DNA from: JBNLAN01 sp050302175
GTDB taxonomy: Bacteria > Pseudomonadota > Zetaproteobacteria > Mariprofundales > Mariprofundaceae
Length of the DNA: 64,000 nucleotides
Direction: 5' to 3'
Assembly: GCA_050302175.1 (NCBI GenBank)
Contig: JBNLAN010000010.1
Span: forward strand, 71,751 to 135,750
Shown here piece after piece: positions 1-9,900 of this stretch (position 1 is its first letter; each line of letters starts with the position of its first letter). The notes beneath the pieces are model-generated. The model was not told the origin of the DNA. It saw only the letters and a list, made by a program, of their open reading frames with translations, and did not search any database. Made by a program: the position numbers and the translations under genes.

Positions 1-41
1 CATAAAACCAAACTCCATTTCATATCGTCCGGCTTAAAAAG

Positions 42-71
42 AAAAACCCCCGCTCAGGATATGAGCGAGGG
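42..71 (-). terminator. Intrinsic terminator of the SAM riboswitch expression platform
   Basis: On the minus strand a GC-rich hairpin (arms 47-56 and 62-71, 5-nt loop) is followed directly by a T-rich tract (42-46 and beyond). It lies about 50 nt downstream of the SAM-I aptamer on the same strand, so it is most simply the OFF-state terminator. The controlled gene lies left of the window. Confidence 0.8.
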
Positions 72-119
72 TTGTTATCGTGCATCCGCAATAGTGGCGG
101 GAAACCGGAACAACCCGCA

Positions 120-227
120 CTTCATCTCTCCCTTTTGGGTAGGAATTGGCACCAGTCACCGCAGGTTTCCCCTTGGCCGGTTGCCGCAGTTTCATAGGGC
201 CCAGACCCTCCACTGCTCTTGATAAAG
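120..227 (-). promoter_or_regulatory. SAM-I (S-box) riboswitch aptamer
   Basis: Read on the minus strand, the segment has the S-box architecture. A P1 helix of seven pairs closes it (221-227 with 120-126). The conserved AAGAG after P1, the GGAGGGTCTGGCCC-like core, ATGAAAC and GGCAACC, and the GGTGCCAATTCC block all occur in the right order. An intrinsic terminator follows on the same strand. SAM-I riboswitches turn off methionine or SAM biosynthesis and transport genes when SAM is abundant. The regulated gene starts beyond position 1 and cannot be identified; a methionine gene is the expectation. Confidence 0.93.
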
Positions 228-303
228 CCGGATCAACAAATTTTATGGCGGCGATTTATACGCATTCGTTCATGTGAATGCAACCACAAATCGCCAGCCG
301 CGT

Positions 304-936
304 TTACATCAGCTTGAACTGAATCGCCAGACGCACCAATTCTGCCTTGTTCGGCAGCTTCAGCTTTTGACTGATATTGTACTGATGGTTGGCCACCGTC
401 TTCGGGCTAATGTTCAGCATACGCGCAATTTCGGATGTCGAACCGCATTCGCTGAGCATCAGGAAAATCTCAAACTCGCGTGAAGAGAGCTTCTCGAGGA
501 TCTCGCCATCCTTCGGCATATCACCGACCACCATCATCTGCGCCAATTCAGGTTCAATATATTTCACACCTTCCGCCACCTTTCGAACCGCGGCCACCAA
601 CTCATCCGCGCCCTTGTGCTTGGTAAGGTAACCAAACACACCGGCACGCAGCGCACGGGTCGGGATGATCATGTTAATATGATGGCTCAGTGCGAGAATG
701 CGCACATCCGGAAACTTCTTGATCAAGCGGCGAGCCACTTCCATACCGCCCATACCGGGCATATCGAGATCAAGCACCACCACGGTCGACTTTGTGTCGG
801 CGTAGTCCTTAATTGCCTGCTCCCCGTTATTGGAAAGAACAGGAACGCTCATGTCGGGATTATTCTCCAGGATCATCTTTAGGCCGGTGCTCACCATCTG
901 CTGATCACCGACAATTTGTACCTTTATTTTTTTCAC
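304..936 (-). CDS. NarL/LuxR-family response regulator (GacA/UvrY-like)
   Basis: A 210-residue response regulator. Residues 1-120 form a receiver domain with the phospho-acceptor Asp in VVVLDLDMPGMGG and the Lys of 'LTKHKG'. The C-terminus (about 143-205) is a LuxR-type helix-turn-helix (LSSREFEIFLML, then SEIARMLNISPKTVANH). The GTG start at 936 is preferred because GGAG sits six bases upstream and the receiver begins immediately; an upstream in-frame extension has no receiver homology. Layout and 'VSTGLKMIL' resemble GacA/UvrY, but the exact orthologue is uncertain. No histidine kinase is adjacent on the same strand. It probably acts as a DNA-binding transcription factor in the cytoplasm. 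Confidence 0.85.
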   Translation of the reverse strand: MKKIKVQIVGDQQMVSTGLKMILENNPDMSVPVLSNNGEQAIKDYADTKSTVVVLDLDMPGMGGMEVARRLIKKFPDVRILALSHHINMIIPTRALRAGVFGYLTKHKGADELVAAVRKVAEGVKYIEPELAQMMVVGDMPKDGEILEKLSSREFEIFLMLSECGSTSEIARMLNISPKTVANHQYNISQKLKLPNKAELVRLAIQFKLM

Positions 937-1164
937 TTTCGACTCCGTATCTACGATTGATATTGCGCACCGACATTCTCCTAAAGGCCTCAAGCCAAGA
1001 GCAATGCCAGCATCGAGGAGAATCCCTCACCCCATAGGAACAGTCTATTGCTAGAATTCCGCTTCTACGTTGGGGGCATTATATATTACAAAAAATATAA
1101 ATCAACCCCGACCCCTGCTATATTATGGGAAATAATCCTTATTGTGCCGCGTAACATAAACACC

Positions 1165-1193
1165 CCTGCTTTTCCCTGCTTACGCGCTATAAT
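1165..1193 (+). promoter_or_regulatory. Possible promoter for lptG
   Basis: A perfect TATAAT at 1188-1193 lies about 36 bases before the lptG start. The -35 region 17 bases upstream (CCTGCT, 1165-1170) matches the consensus poorly. The rest of the 293-base spacer between the response regulator and lptG holds no recognisable gene or RNA. Confidence 0.4.
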
Positions 1194-1229
1194 TGCCGCA
1201 TGTTTTTGCACACGGGACAGCCTTAGCTA

Positions 1230-2288
1230 ATGCCAATCTTCTTTCGCTGGATTTTTCACAGCTGCCTCGGACGCGTTCTTGCCACAATGCTCGCTCTTCT
1301 ATCAATCTATTTTGTTATCGAAGTGTTTGATAAAGCCCGCTATCTCGGCAACGGGCTTACCACACCACTGCTCATCGAATACCTGCTGCTCCGGGTTCCC
1401 TACATGCTGGCCGAGTTTATGCCGGTTATCCTGCTGATTGCCGTCAGTGTCTTTATTACGGAAATCTCCCGAAGCCATGAACTGGCCGCCATGCGTTCCC
1501 TAAGCCTCGGCCTGAATAAGCTGCTGCTTCCAATCAGCTGTGTTGCACTGCTGGCCGCAGCGACAAGCTTTGCCATTGGTGAATGGGTCACCCCAATCAC
1601 AAATAAGCGTCTGGATTACATCGAAAAAACCGCTATCCACAAACAGCCAGTTGCAACAAGCCGCGACACACAATGGTTCAAAGACGGAAACCGCTTCTAC
1701 CGCCTGACTCCGCTTAACAAGAACTTCTTTTCACTGACCATGCTGGAGATCGATGAGCATGGGAAGTGGAGGAAGCGCATAGACGCACCCAAGGCCTTTT
1801 TCCAAAATGGAAGGTGGACGTTAACAGATCTGTATGTAAGCCAGCCTGACGAGGAAACAGGTATTCAGATCAAGCATCAGGATGAAGCCACGCTACTATC
1901 CGACACCGGGCCAAAAACCGCCTCGCCACCTTTGCCGCGCCATATGCAATTCTCAGATTTACGATCATATACGACTGAATTGAAAAAAGCGGGATTAGCA
2001 TATGACAGCTTTGAATTTGAGCTGCACCACAAGCTAACGGCCCCCCTTGCATGCCTGGTAATGGCAGTTCTTGCGTTGGCATTGTGCATGAATCTTGGTA
2101 GCCGGTTTTCCACCTCATCATGGGGGCTGCTTGGAGCTATTAGTATGGGGCTCGGATTCTATGTCATCGGCAATGCAAGCAGCATGCTTGGGCAAAGCAT
2201 GCTTCCCGCCGCCTTCGCCGCATGGCTACCCACATTTGCTTTCGGGGGCTTCGCAGGATTCATGCTCCTGCATCGCGAAGGCTATTAG
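1230..2288 (+). CDS. lptG: LPS export ABC transporter permease LptG
   Basis: A 352-residue member of the YjgP/YjgQ (LptF/LptG) permease family, matching LptG length. It has membrane segments near residues 12-32, 55-80 and 98-118, a large periplasmic beta-jellyroll-like middle (about 130-265), then three more membrane segments at the C-terminus. LptG with LptF and the ATPase LptB extracts lipopolysaccharide from the inner membrane and pushes it onto the LptC-LptA bridge. LptF usually lies immediately upstream but is not here, so it must be encoded elsewhere. The gene converges on suhB with only five bases between the stop codons. LptF cannot be fully excluded from sequence alone. Confidence 0.85.
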   Translation: MPIFFRWIFHSCLGRVLATMLALLSIYFVIEVFDKARYLGNGLTTPLLIEYLLLRVPYMLAEFMPVILLIAVSVFITEISRSHELAAMRSLSLGLNKLLLPISCVALLAAATSFAIGEWVTPITNKRLDYIEKTAIHKQPVATSRDTQWFKDGNRFYRLTPLNKNFFSLTMLEIDEHGKWRKRIDAPKAFFQNGRWTLTDLYVSQPDEETGIQIKHQDEATLLSDTGPKTASPPLPRHMQFSDLRSYTTELKKAGLAYDSFEFELHHKLTAPLACLVMAVLALALCMNLGSRFSTSSWGLLGAISMGLGFYVIGNASSMLGQSMLPAAFAAWLPTFAFGGFAGFMLLHREGY

Positions 2289-2293
2289 CTACG

Positions 2294-3058
2294 CTATTTA
2301 ACCAACTCTAAAAATGGTCGATGCAGCTGCCCATTCGTTGCCAGCACATCTCCCGCCTCAAGGTCGATACTTTGCCCCTCAAGCCCGGTCACCATGCCTC
2401 CTGCCTCCTGTACAAGCACAATGCCAGCAGCAATATCCCACGGACACAGAGCCGCCTCCCAGTAAACATCCAGACGCCCGCTTGCAACATACGCCAAATC
2501 TAGCGCAGCCGAACCGCCTCGCCTGTAAGCATTCGCTGCCCGCATGCATTGGTCCATACGCCGCTGAAAAACATCGATCTGTTCACGCCGATAGGAGGGA
2601 AGGCCCGAAGCAAACACCGCATCCTCTACCGCAGTCTCACTGCTAACCCTAAGTCTACGGCGATTAAGAAAGGCGCCATTGCCGGACTGCGCCTCAAAAG
2701 TTTCGTTACGGATGGGGTCATGTATGACACCAAGTAAAGGCTTGCCGCTCTTCCACGCCGAAACAGACACTGCAAAATGAGGATAACCATGAATAAAATT
2801 GGTGGTGCCATCCAGCGGATCGATATACCACTGCACAGCGGCCCCGGCATTCACACGCTCCGACTCCTCGGCAACAATGCCATGATCAGGGTAATGGCGG
2901 CGAATCTCCTGGATAATGATGCTCTCGGCCTTCTGATCAACATCCGTTACAAAATCACGATCGGATTTTTTTTTCACACTGATGGACTCCCGCTCATCAA
3001 AACTACGGGCGATCAGGTCGCCTGCCCGGCGGGCAGCACGCACAGCTACATACAACAT
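2294..3058 (-). CDS. suhB: Inositol-1-monophosphatase family protein (SuhB-like)
   Basis: A 254-residue Mg-dependent sugar/inositol phosphatase. The metal-binding motifs are present: AEESERVNA (Glu), WYIDPLDGTTNF and the C-terminal PWDIAAGIVLVQEAGG. These define the IMPase fold that hydrolyses inositol phosphates and related substrates. Proteobacterial SuhB also joins the ribosomal-RNA antitermination complex. The ATG at 3058 has GGAG at the right distance; an upstream in-frame start adds 14 residues outside the family alignment. It is convergent with lptG and divergent from the sensor protein at 3275. Confidence 0.9.
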   Translation of the reverse strand: MLYVAVRAARRAGDLIARSFDERESISVKKKSDRDFVTDVDQKAESIIIQEIRRHYPDHGIVAEESERVNAGAAVQWYIDPLDGTTNFIHGYPHFAVSVSAWKSGKPLLGVIHDPIRNETFEAQSGNGAFLNRRRLRVSSETAVEDAVFASGLPSYRREQIDVFQRRMDQCMRAANAYRRGGSAALDLAYVASGRLDVYWEAALCPWDIAAGIVLVQEAGGMVTGLEGQSIDLEAGDVLATNGQLHRPFLELVK

Positions 3059-3274
3059 ATACTCTCCAGAACAAAGCAAATCAAAAAACGGCGCCATCAT
3101 AACAGTATTCGCAAACAGAAAAACGTTTCATTTCAGGTATTGCCATAAGTGGTATAAACAGTGCAGCTTTCACAGACATAAATAAATGGATGAGCCATGT
3201 TCCATGGATAGGGGCGCCAACTGAGTAATTTTTCTTCAAACCGCTTATCGGGAAAGCTTCCTGCAAGCAAAGGC

Positions 3275-5407
3275 ATGCGGGTAGAAAAGCAGCGCCGGCA
3301 TGCCGCCTTCCGGGTTTTGATTGCGATCATTGTTCCGCTCTATGCGTTCATCCATGCTCCGCTGCTTAAGCCCTATTTAACAACCGCGGCGATTTGCGCA
3401 GCCATATACCTCGCATATGGCGTGCTTGCATATATCCAAAGCCGGCAATCGCTGTTCTCCCCTATCCGCATTCTCTTCGAACCCATGCTCGACATCGGTT
3501 TTGCCAGCATTTTTATCTTTCTCGACGGAGGCTCTTTAAGCCCCCTCTTTCTACTTTATTTCGTCTACATTCTGACAAGCGGTGTCCGCTTTGGCACCAT
3601 GATGCTGCTATATGCACAATCGCTGGCAATTCTTGGTCTCATCACAATTAGCCAGCTACTGCTGTTACAGCTCGATATCGCACTCGACAGCACTCTGCTG
3701 CTGATCCAGACCATTGCACTACTGGTATTCCCTTACTATCTGTTCACCACATGGAAGCCTGTCGAGCAAAGGGCCTCATCCGGCCACGATCAGGGACTCG
3801 GCTGGATCGAGCAGTCGTCCATACCCACTTTTACCTTCCACCTCGACCCAAGCAATATGCCGCGCATCCTGTACGCCAACCCGGCCAGCACCTCCATCTA
3901 CAGAGATAGCCTGGCGCAAATCAGGGGCAATCAGGTTGACATATTTTCTATTCTGGAAGATGGCGAAGTGATCGTAGATGCCTGCAAAACAGTATTACAG
4001 GCAAGCCGTGCCGATGAAACAACCGCCACCTTCTACATTCGAGGACGCAATGCCCATGGCGACCAACTCCGCCTGATGGGTATCGCCAATCCGGTCAACG
4101 ATCAGGAGAAAACCACCGGCATTTGCCAACTTATCGACCTGACCTCCGTAACCGCAATGTCCCGAAGCATTTCCAGGGCTGCACAAAAAAGCGCTGTCCA
4201 GTCTGCATTGTCAAAGGCTATCCACAGCTTCCGTAACACGCTCTTCAGTGTTTCCGGACATGCAGAAATCGCACAGTTTTCTAAAAAGAAAGAGGATATT
4301 GCAGAGCAAATCGAGCTTATCTTGCAAGCCACCGAAGCATCCACAAAAGTGCTGGAGGAACTTGAGGCCAGTCAAGCCGAAGCCCCTCAGGAAACCATCC
4401 TTGAATACCCGGATGATATCGGCCTGAGCATCCTCAGTCTGCATCGCATCCAGCTGCCTTCCAACATCCAGCTCCACACTGACATCGACAACAATTTACC
4501 TGCCGTCAATGTGAGCACTTCTGATTTTAGTTTCCTGCTCACACAACTTGTCGACCAGGCCGCATTGGCTATCACGGACACCGGCGATATATCCGTCGAG
4601 TTCTTCACCGAGTTCCGTCATGCCTCCGCAACTGAACAGAACTCATCGTTATGTATTCGCGTGCGAGATAACGGTCCTGGCTTTACCGAAGAGAATATGA
4701 ACGAAGTCATCAGGATGGCGCGAAATCCAGACAACAAGGCTCATATTGCATTGGCAAATGCCTACCGGATTTGTAACCGCTTGGGGGGCGGACTCGAATT
4801 CGTGGCAACTCCGGGAGATGGCAGCTGTATCACGGTGCACCTCCCAGCATATGCTCCAAACAGAAACCCTGCAGAGGTGGCATTGAAAGCGCCTTCGCAA
4901 AAAGGCCGGAATCGACAGGACGGAGCGCAAAAAACACAGGTCAGCTGGAATATTCTTCTTGTCGATGACAATCCAGATGCCCTGAAAATCCACCACGCCT
5001 TTCTCGATCGTCTGAACCATACGGTCCTGACCGCTGAAAGCGGAAAAAATGCGCTGGATGCTTTTCAAAAGCAGCAGCAAAAAATTGACCTGCTGATCAC
5101 CGATTTTCGCATGCCGAACATGGACGGACTGGAGCTGTGCGAAGCCATCCGGAAACACAGCCCCAACCTCCCTATTCTCATTATCACTGCATTCGGAGAC
5201 GAAGACCGGCTCAGGAATGCCAAGTTGACCAACTTCATGCTGCTCAACAAGCCAATCACCTTGCGCCAGCTTGAGCGAGCAATTATTCGCTTCCAGAAAA
5301 TGGCTCAGGCATTCAAAGACCTAGCTTGGCCCCCGCAACCAGGGAATCAGCCCCCTGTCAAAACGCCTGCAGACTCTCTTAATGCAGCCGATGAAAACCC
5401 CTCATAA
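3275..5407 (+). CDS. Membrane hybrid histidine kinase-like protein with C-terminal receiver
   Basis: A 710-residue protein. Residues about 12-160 hold five or six membrane segments, followed by a PAS-like region (about 178-290), a DHp-like helical segment with a candidate phospho-His in 'KAIHSFRNTLFSVSGHAE', an HATPase region (about 400-530) and a receiver domain (about 570-690, phospho-Asp in LLITDFRMPNMDG). The ATP lid motifs are present (RVRDNGPGF; GGGLEF), but the N-box reads QLVDQAALAI, so the Mg-binding Asn is replaced. The layout recalls RpfC/PilS-type sensors. It may be a weak or non-canonical kinase. Its 3' end overlaps the 3' end of truA on the other strand by 61 bases. Confidence 0.8.
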   Translation: MRVEKQRRHAAFRVLIAIIVPLYAFIHAPLLKPYLTTAAICAAIYLAYGVLAYIQSRQSLFSPIRILFEPMLDIGFASIFIFLDGGSLSPLFLLYFVYILTSGVRFGTMMLLYAQSLAILGLITISQLLLLQLDIALDSTLLLIQTIALLVFPYYLFTTWKPVEQRASSGHDQGLGWIEQSSIPTFTFHLDPSNMPRILYANPASTSIYRDSLAQIRGNQVDIFSILEDGEVIVDACKTVLQASRADETTATFYIRGRNAHGDQLRLMGIANPVNDQEKTTGICQLIDLTSVTAMSRSISRAAQKSAVQSALSKAIHSFRNTLFSVSGHAEIAQFSKKKEDIAEQIELILQATEASTKVLEELEASQAEAPQETILEYPDDIGLSILSLHRIQLPSNIQLHTDIDNNLPAVNVSTSDFSFLLTQLVDQAALAITDTGDISVEFFTEFRHASATEQNSSLCIRVRDNGPGFTEENMNEVIRMARNPDNKAHIALANAYRICNRLGGGLEFVATPGDGSCITVHLPAYAPNRNPAEVALKAPSQKGRNRQDGAQKTQVSWNILLVDDNPDALKIHHAFLDRLNHTVLTAESGKNALDAFQKQQQKIDLLITDFRMPNMDGLELCEAIRKHSPNLPILIITAFGDEDRLRNAKLTNFMLLNKPITLRQLERAIIRFQKMAQAFKDLAWPPQPGNQPPVKTPADSLNAADENPS

Positions 5408-6186
5408 ACTGCATTGGTAAAATACAAACCATGTGCAGGTGCTGTCGCTCCGGCCACCCTCCTGTCGCACCCCTCCATCAATGGCCTTATCGTATCCGGC
5501 AACCTCTTCCCAACTCCAACCTCAACAAGTGTTCCAACCATGTTTCTAACCATATGGTAAAGGAACGCATTGGCCCTGAACGATATATTGATAGTAAACC
5601 CTTCCCTGGAAATCTCCACTTGCCTTAAATCGCGCATTGCGGTTTTCGACTGACAGTCGGTCGCCCGAAAAGCGCTAAAATCATGCTCGCCAAGCAGAAA
5701 CCCCGCTGCCTGCTGCATGGCGCTTAAATCAAGTTTGCGGGGCATCCACCAGTGCCTCCAGCGCTCAATTGACGGCGCTATCGGACGATTCCATATCTGA
5801 TACCGGTAGGCACGCTCAAGACAATCAAACCGGGCATGAAATGCGGCACTCACTTCTCGCGCAGCCACCACCCGAATACTCTCCGGAAGATACTGATTCA
5901 CCCCGAAAAGATAGGCCTTGGGCGACCTTGCCCATCGCGCCGCATCCACATCGCAGTGCACCAGCAGCGCCTCGGCATGCACACCCGCATCTGTACGCCC
6001 GGCTGCCTGAGTAGATATCGGGGCGCCATCCACCCTCGTCAGCGCAATTTCCACACTCTGCTGCACGGTGAGATCATCAGCCCCCTGTTTCTGCCAGCCG
6101 CTGTAGGGAGAGCCATCAAACTCAAGAACCAGGGCAATGCGCTGAATAGACTTCCCCACTACCAAATCATCACGAGTGTCAGCCAT
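5347..6186 (-). CDS. truA: tRNA pseudouridine(38-40) synthase TruA
   Basis: A 279-residue TruA. It contains the catalytic Asp motif AGRTDAGVHA, the N-terminal LEFDGSPYSGWQKQ and the C-terminal FLYHMVRNMVGTLVEVG typical of the family, which converts U38-U40 of the tRNA anticodon arm to pseudouridine. The ATG at 6186 follows GGGGAG by four bases, giving about the usual length (E. coli about 270). The start lies 28 bases inside the end of the upstream EcfT-like gene, implying coupling. The C-terminal tail (after AHGLYFTNAVY) is encoded opposite the end of the hybrid sensor gene. Confidence 0.93.
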   Translation of the reverse strand: MADTRDDLVVGKSIQRIALVLEFDGSPYSGWQKQGADDLTVQQSVEIALTRVDGAPISTQAAGRTDAGVHAEALLVHCDVDAARWARSPKAYLFGVNQYLPESIRVVAAREVSAAFHARFDCLERAYRYQIWNRPIAPSIERWRHWWMPRKLDLSAMQQAAGFLLGEHDFSAFRATDCQSKTAMRDLRQVEISREGFTINISFRANAFLYHMVRNMVGTLVEVGVGKRLPDTIRPLMEGCDRRVAGATAPAHGLYFTNAVYEGFSSAALRESAGVLTGG

Positions 6187-6875
6187 CCGACTCCCCAACA
6201 TCCATAAATCCACCACCCTCCATACGGCTCTTGTGCGTGAGTCGTCAGGAAACACCCGTTCCCCCAACGCAACCACAATTGCCTTGCAAGCATGCGCCCC
6301 TGATACAACGACCGGGCAAACACCTCTGGCGCGATCAACACTCTCCTCCACCCATGTATGCCGGAGACTTTTAATGCAGAGATAGATGTGCGAAATATTG
6401 ACTGTATATGGTTCTGCAGCGGCACAAACAACACCAGGCCTTCAACGAGATAGATGCCAAAGAATGGTATGCAAATCAGTTGCTGCAACCACTCCCGCTG
6501 ATCAAGTGCATACAGCAACAGCATCCCGGAAAAGTACAATAGCAAAAGGCGAGCGCCCAGCTCCAGCCCCAACACAACACCTTCACGACTAACAGAAGGC
6601 CACATTCCGGCCACAAGCAGCTCTCCCGGCGAAAACAGCGCATGCAAGACGATAATCGGGACCAAAAGCCACAGAAGTAGCTTGAGTGAACTTATAATCG
6701 CATCAAAGTTTCTGCATGCCACTCTTAGTAAAATCAGAGATGCGGCCAGTTGCACCAACCCCAGATCAAATCGATGATTGCACAGAACAGCCAGAAAAAA
6801 GCTTACGGCTGCGAACAACCGCGCCGAAGGCGCTCCGTATCTCAAACGAAGCAAACCTTTGCCCACTTGTGGCAC
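6159..6875 (-). CDS. EcfT/CbiQ-like membrane protein
   Basis: A 238-residue integral membrane protein with about five or six hydrophobic segments, resembling the T component (CbiQ/EcfT) of energy-coupling-factor vitamin or metal importers. Support is general: helical layout, an Arg-rich coupling-helix-like stretch near residues 175-200 (HGWRRVLIAPEVFARSLYQG), and length. The GTG start at 6875 has AAGG five bases upstream. It sits between fimV and truA with 46 bases to fimV and a 28-base overlap with truA. No EcfA ATPases or S component are nearby, so the partner and substrate are unknown. Confidence 0.6.
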   Translation of the reverse strand: MPQVGKGLLRLRYGAPSARLFAAVSFFLAVLCNHRFDLGLVQLAASLILLRVACRNFDAIISSLKLLLWLLVPIIVLHALFSPGELLVAGMWPSVSREGVVLGLELGARLLLLYFSGMLLLYALDQREWLQQLICIPFFGIYLVEGLVLFVPLQNHIQSIFRTSISALKVSGIHGWRRVLIAPEVFARSLYQGRMLARQLWLRWGNGCFLTTHAQEPYGGWWIYGCWGVGWLTLVMIW

Positions 6876-6921
6876 AAGCCTTCATGAATGTCTTGCATCC
6901 GCAACGGGCAGAAAAGTTTTG

Positions 6922-9900
6922 TCAGCCCTTGAGGGAATTGAGCCAATTGCGACTCGCTGGCGAAGTGGCAAGTGGTTCTGCCTGAGCAAGCAACTCTTGG
7001 CAATGAGCCGCATCTCCACGCTCTTTCGCCACTTGCGCCATCCCGAGCAAGGCATCGCACTTGGTCTTATCGTGAGAGAGTGCCTGTTTAAATGATGCCT
7101 CAGCTCCATCGTAATCGCCCTCGGCAAGCATACTCTTGCCGGTATCGATACGTAGCTGTCCCATTGATGCGCGGTCAAGCACAATGGTCGCGTCCATATC
7201 GCGATCACTGTCGCTGGAAGCCTTACTAAGATCCAGCTCATTTGCAGAGGCTGACTCCCCCTCATCACCCTTATCATTCCCCGCAGAGAAATCGCCAGTC
7301 AAAGTCTGGATCGTGCTGGTAAAATCATCTGCCTCAACACTATCGTCCTTCTCAACTTCCATTCCCGCCAGATCAAAATCAAGATCAAACGCACCTGAGC
7401 TATCTGACTCCGACGGCGACGAGGCTGCAGCTGTCGCCAGCTCTTCGTCGACAAGTGAACCGATATCCGCCTCAGCATCGGAAGAGGTGCTATCTTCTTC
7501 AGGAGCGGCCTTTTCATCGGCCCCTTCATCCTCATCGTCACCCAGAAGCATCGTATCGTCAGACCAATCCGACACAACGGTGCTGGCCATAGCCTGCTGC
7601 TCCGAAGCATCGGGCTCAGCCAACAGCGAGTCATCGGCGTCCAGATCGAGATCTTCAAATGCTCCTGTATCGGCATTCGCCGCGCTTATTTCACCTGCCT
7701 GACTATCCTCTTCGCCCATATCGAAACCGGAAAGATCGATCTCTTCCATCTCACTCGACAGATCCAGCTCCTCTCCCGGAATATCACCATCAAGGCTCAC
7801 ATCTGCTTCGGGCGCTGCTGTTACAGGAGGAATGCTCTCCTCGACCGCCTCGATAGCAGCAGCCGGTTCATCAGAATCAAATCCGAGGCTTGAAAAATCA
7901 AGCTCGTCCTCTTCCGCTTCTTCAGCTGGCGCAGGGGAGGTCTCTTCAGCCTTTACGCCAACGTCCAGCCCCAGATCGTCGGTTGAAAAGTCAAGCGTAT
8001 CCTCTCCATCAACCTCCTCAACCTCAACGTTTTCAACTTCGGCGGCTTCCGGTTGCTCTGCAGCGCCACCCTGATCCTCTTCCTCATCCAGCTCCGGCAA
8101 GGAAAGGCTTCCCATATCCAGAGTGGCCTCTTCATCCACGGGCGAAGTTTCAACAATCGGAGGCATTTCCAGGCCATCATCAGCTGCGGCTTCATGTTCA
8201 GAAAGAGACTCCTCTGCTTCAGTCTCTTCCAACGTTTCAGATATCGCCTCCGGAGAGATATTCTCATCCTCAGCAACAGACTCTTCACCAACCTCCGGTA
8301 TTTCGAATCCCGGTATCTCAAGCGAGTCATCAACCGACGTCTCCGATGCCGAGGAGACCGCCTCTTCCTCTTCACCAATCTCAGGCATTTCAAAGCCCGG
8401 CATCTCAAGCTCATCACTTCCGGCAAGCTCGCTTGCGTCAGCGGAAGAGAGCGTATCGGAAAGGCCATCGACCACCCCTCCATCCTCCGGGTTATCAAGT
8501 GCCGCTACAGCAACTTCAAACTGGCTCAGGGCGCCCCCGTGCAATGTAGCATTTGCCGCAGCAATCGCTGCTTCCTTGCCTTGTGCATCACCTTTTGACT
8601 GATAAAGCTGTACAAGCTTGGCGTGCGCATCGGGGTTCTGGTCATTCTGCCGGACAGCCATCTGAACCTGTTTAAGCGCTTCATCTTCCATACCATAGCG
8701 CAAGTAGACATCGGCCTCCGCCAAATAATCAACGTTTGGGTCGGGTTCATCGTCAAAATCCTCCGAAAAGGCCTCCATTTCGGAAGTATCTTCGTCGGTC
8801 AACTCAGGTAATGCCTCGTACTCATCCATTGTCATACGAACCGTTGCCGCCGAATCAGCATCGCCTTCGGCAGGAACCTCTTCCACCTCTACTTCTTCGA
8901 CATCGATTTCAGGGGCTATGTTCCCGGCTGTTACTCCTCCGGAAAAAAAAGGGTCCTTGCCGCCTGCAAGCTCATCCGAAGAGGACATTAGAGTGCTATC
9001 AAAATTTGCAGGATGACTTCGCTCTCTGCGCAACAGGAATCCAATAGCTGCCAAAAGCAGTACCACCAGACCACCTAAGGCCATGGTCAGCCAGCCTATC
9101 TCCCCAGACTCTGTCGTCGTCTGCTGAGTCTGATCCCTCTCAGCCTGCAAACGAGCAAGTTGCAGCTCCAGCTTTTTCACTCGCTCATTGGCTGCCGCAA
9201 GCTCAGGAGAGGCCGGCTGACTTGTATAGTCCTGAACTTTTTTCTGGGCTTCCTGTAGCTGCCCTGCAAGCGCTTCGTTTTGCTCGCGCAGGGCCTTCAA
9301 CTCCTGTGCTAACTTCTCATTGATTATTGCGGTTGCTGAAGCCTCATCTTTCCTGACCTGATCAATCGGCTCCGGTGGCCCACTAGTAGCGCCACCATCA
9401 GACTCTTCAGCCTCCCCCCCAGATTGAGACTGTTTACCAGCGTCCTTACCCTCGGGCACCGGTGTCGCGGCAACCCCATCGGCATTTTTACCAATTCTGA
9501 CTCGCTTGCTATATCGGGTTTTCTGCGCTTCGGCAACCGCAGCATATCGCGGTTGTCTGACAAGCTCTTTCCAGGTCTTCTCATGTTCAGTAATTACCGC
9601 ACGCGCCTGAGACGGCGTGATACGCTCTACCTCGTCGGCAGTCGGGACATCCAGGTAGGTACCCGCCTTGATGATATTAATATTATCCTGATCAAATTTG
9701 GCGCGGTTCTTTTCAAACAGCGCCACCATCACCTGTTGTTTGGTGTAGCGATCATCCATCCGCAAGCGACCAGCAACTGTGCTAATGGTGTCGCCATACA
9801 CCATCGGACCATATCGGGCGATCCTCGCCCAGCCTCCGGCAGGTTTGAACTCCTGCGGAGGAGCGGCCGTATCTTCCGTTGCCTGCTGTACATCTTCTCC

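Noticed and set aside
1048..1230. 60-codon plus-strand frame upstream of lptG
   Set aside because: No ribosome-binding site, unlike any family, and overlaps the promoter region.
7136..8602. Ser-rich plus-strand open frames
   Set aside because: Mirror of the Asp/Glu-rich linker of fimV; no independent support.
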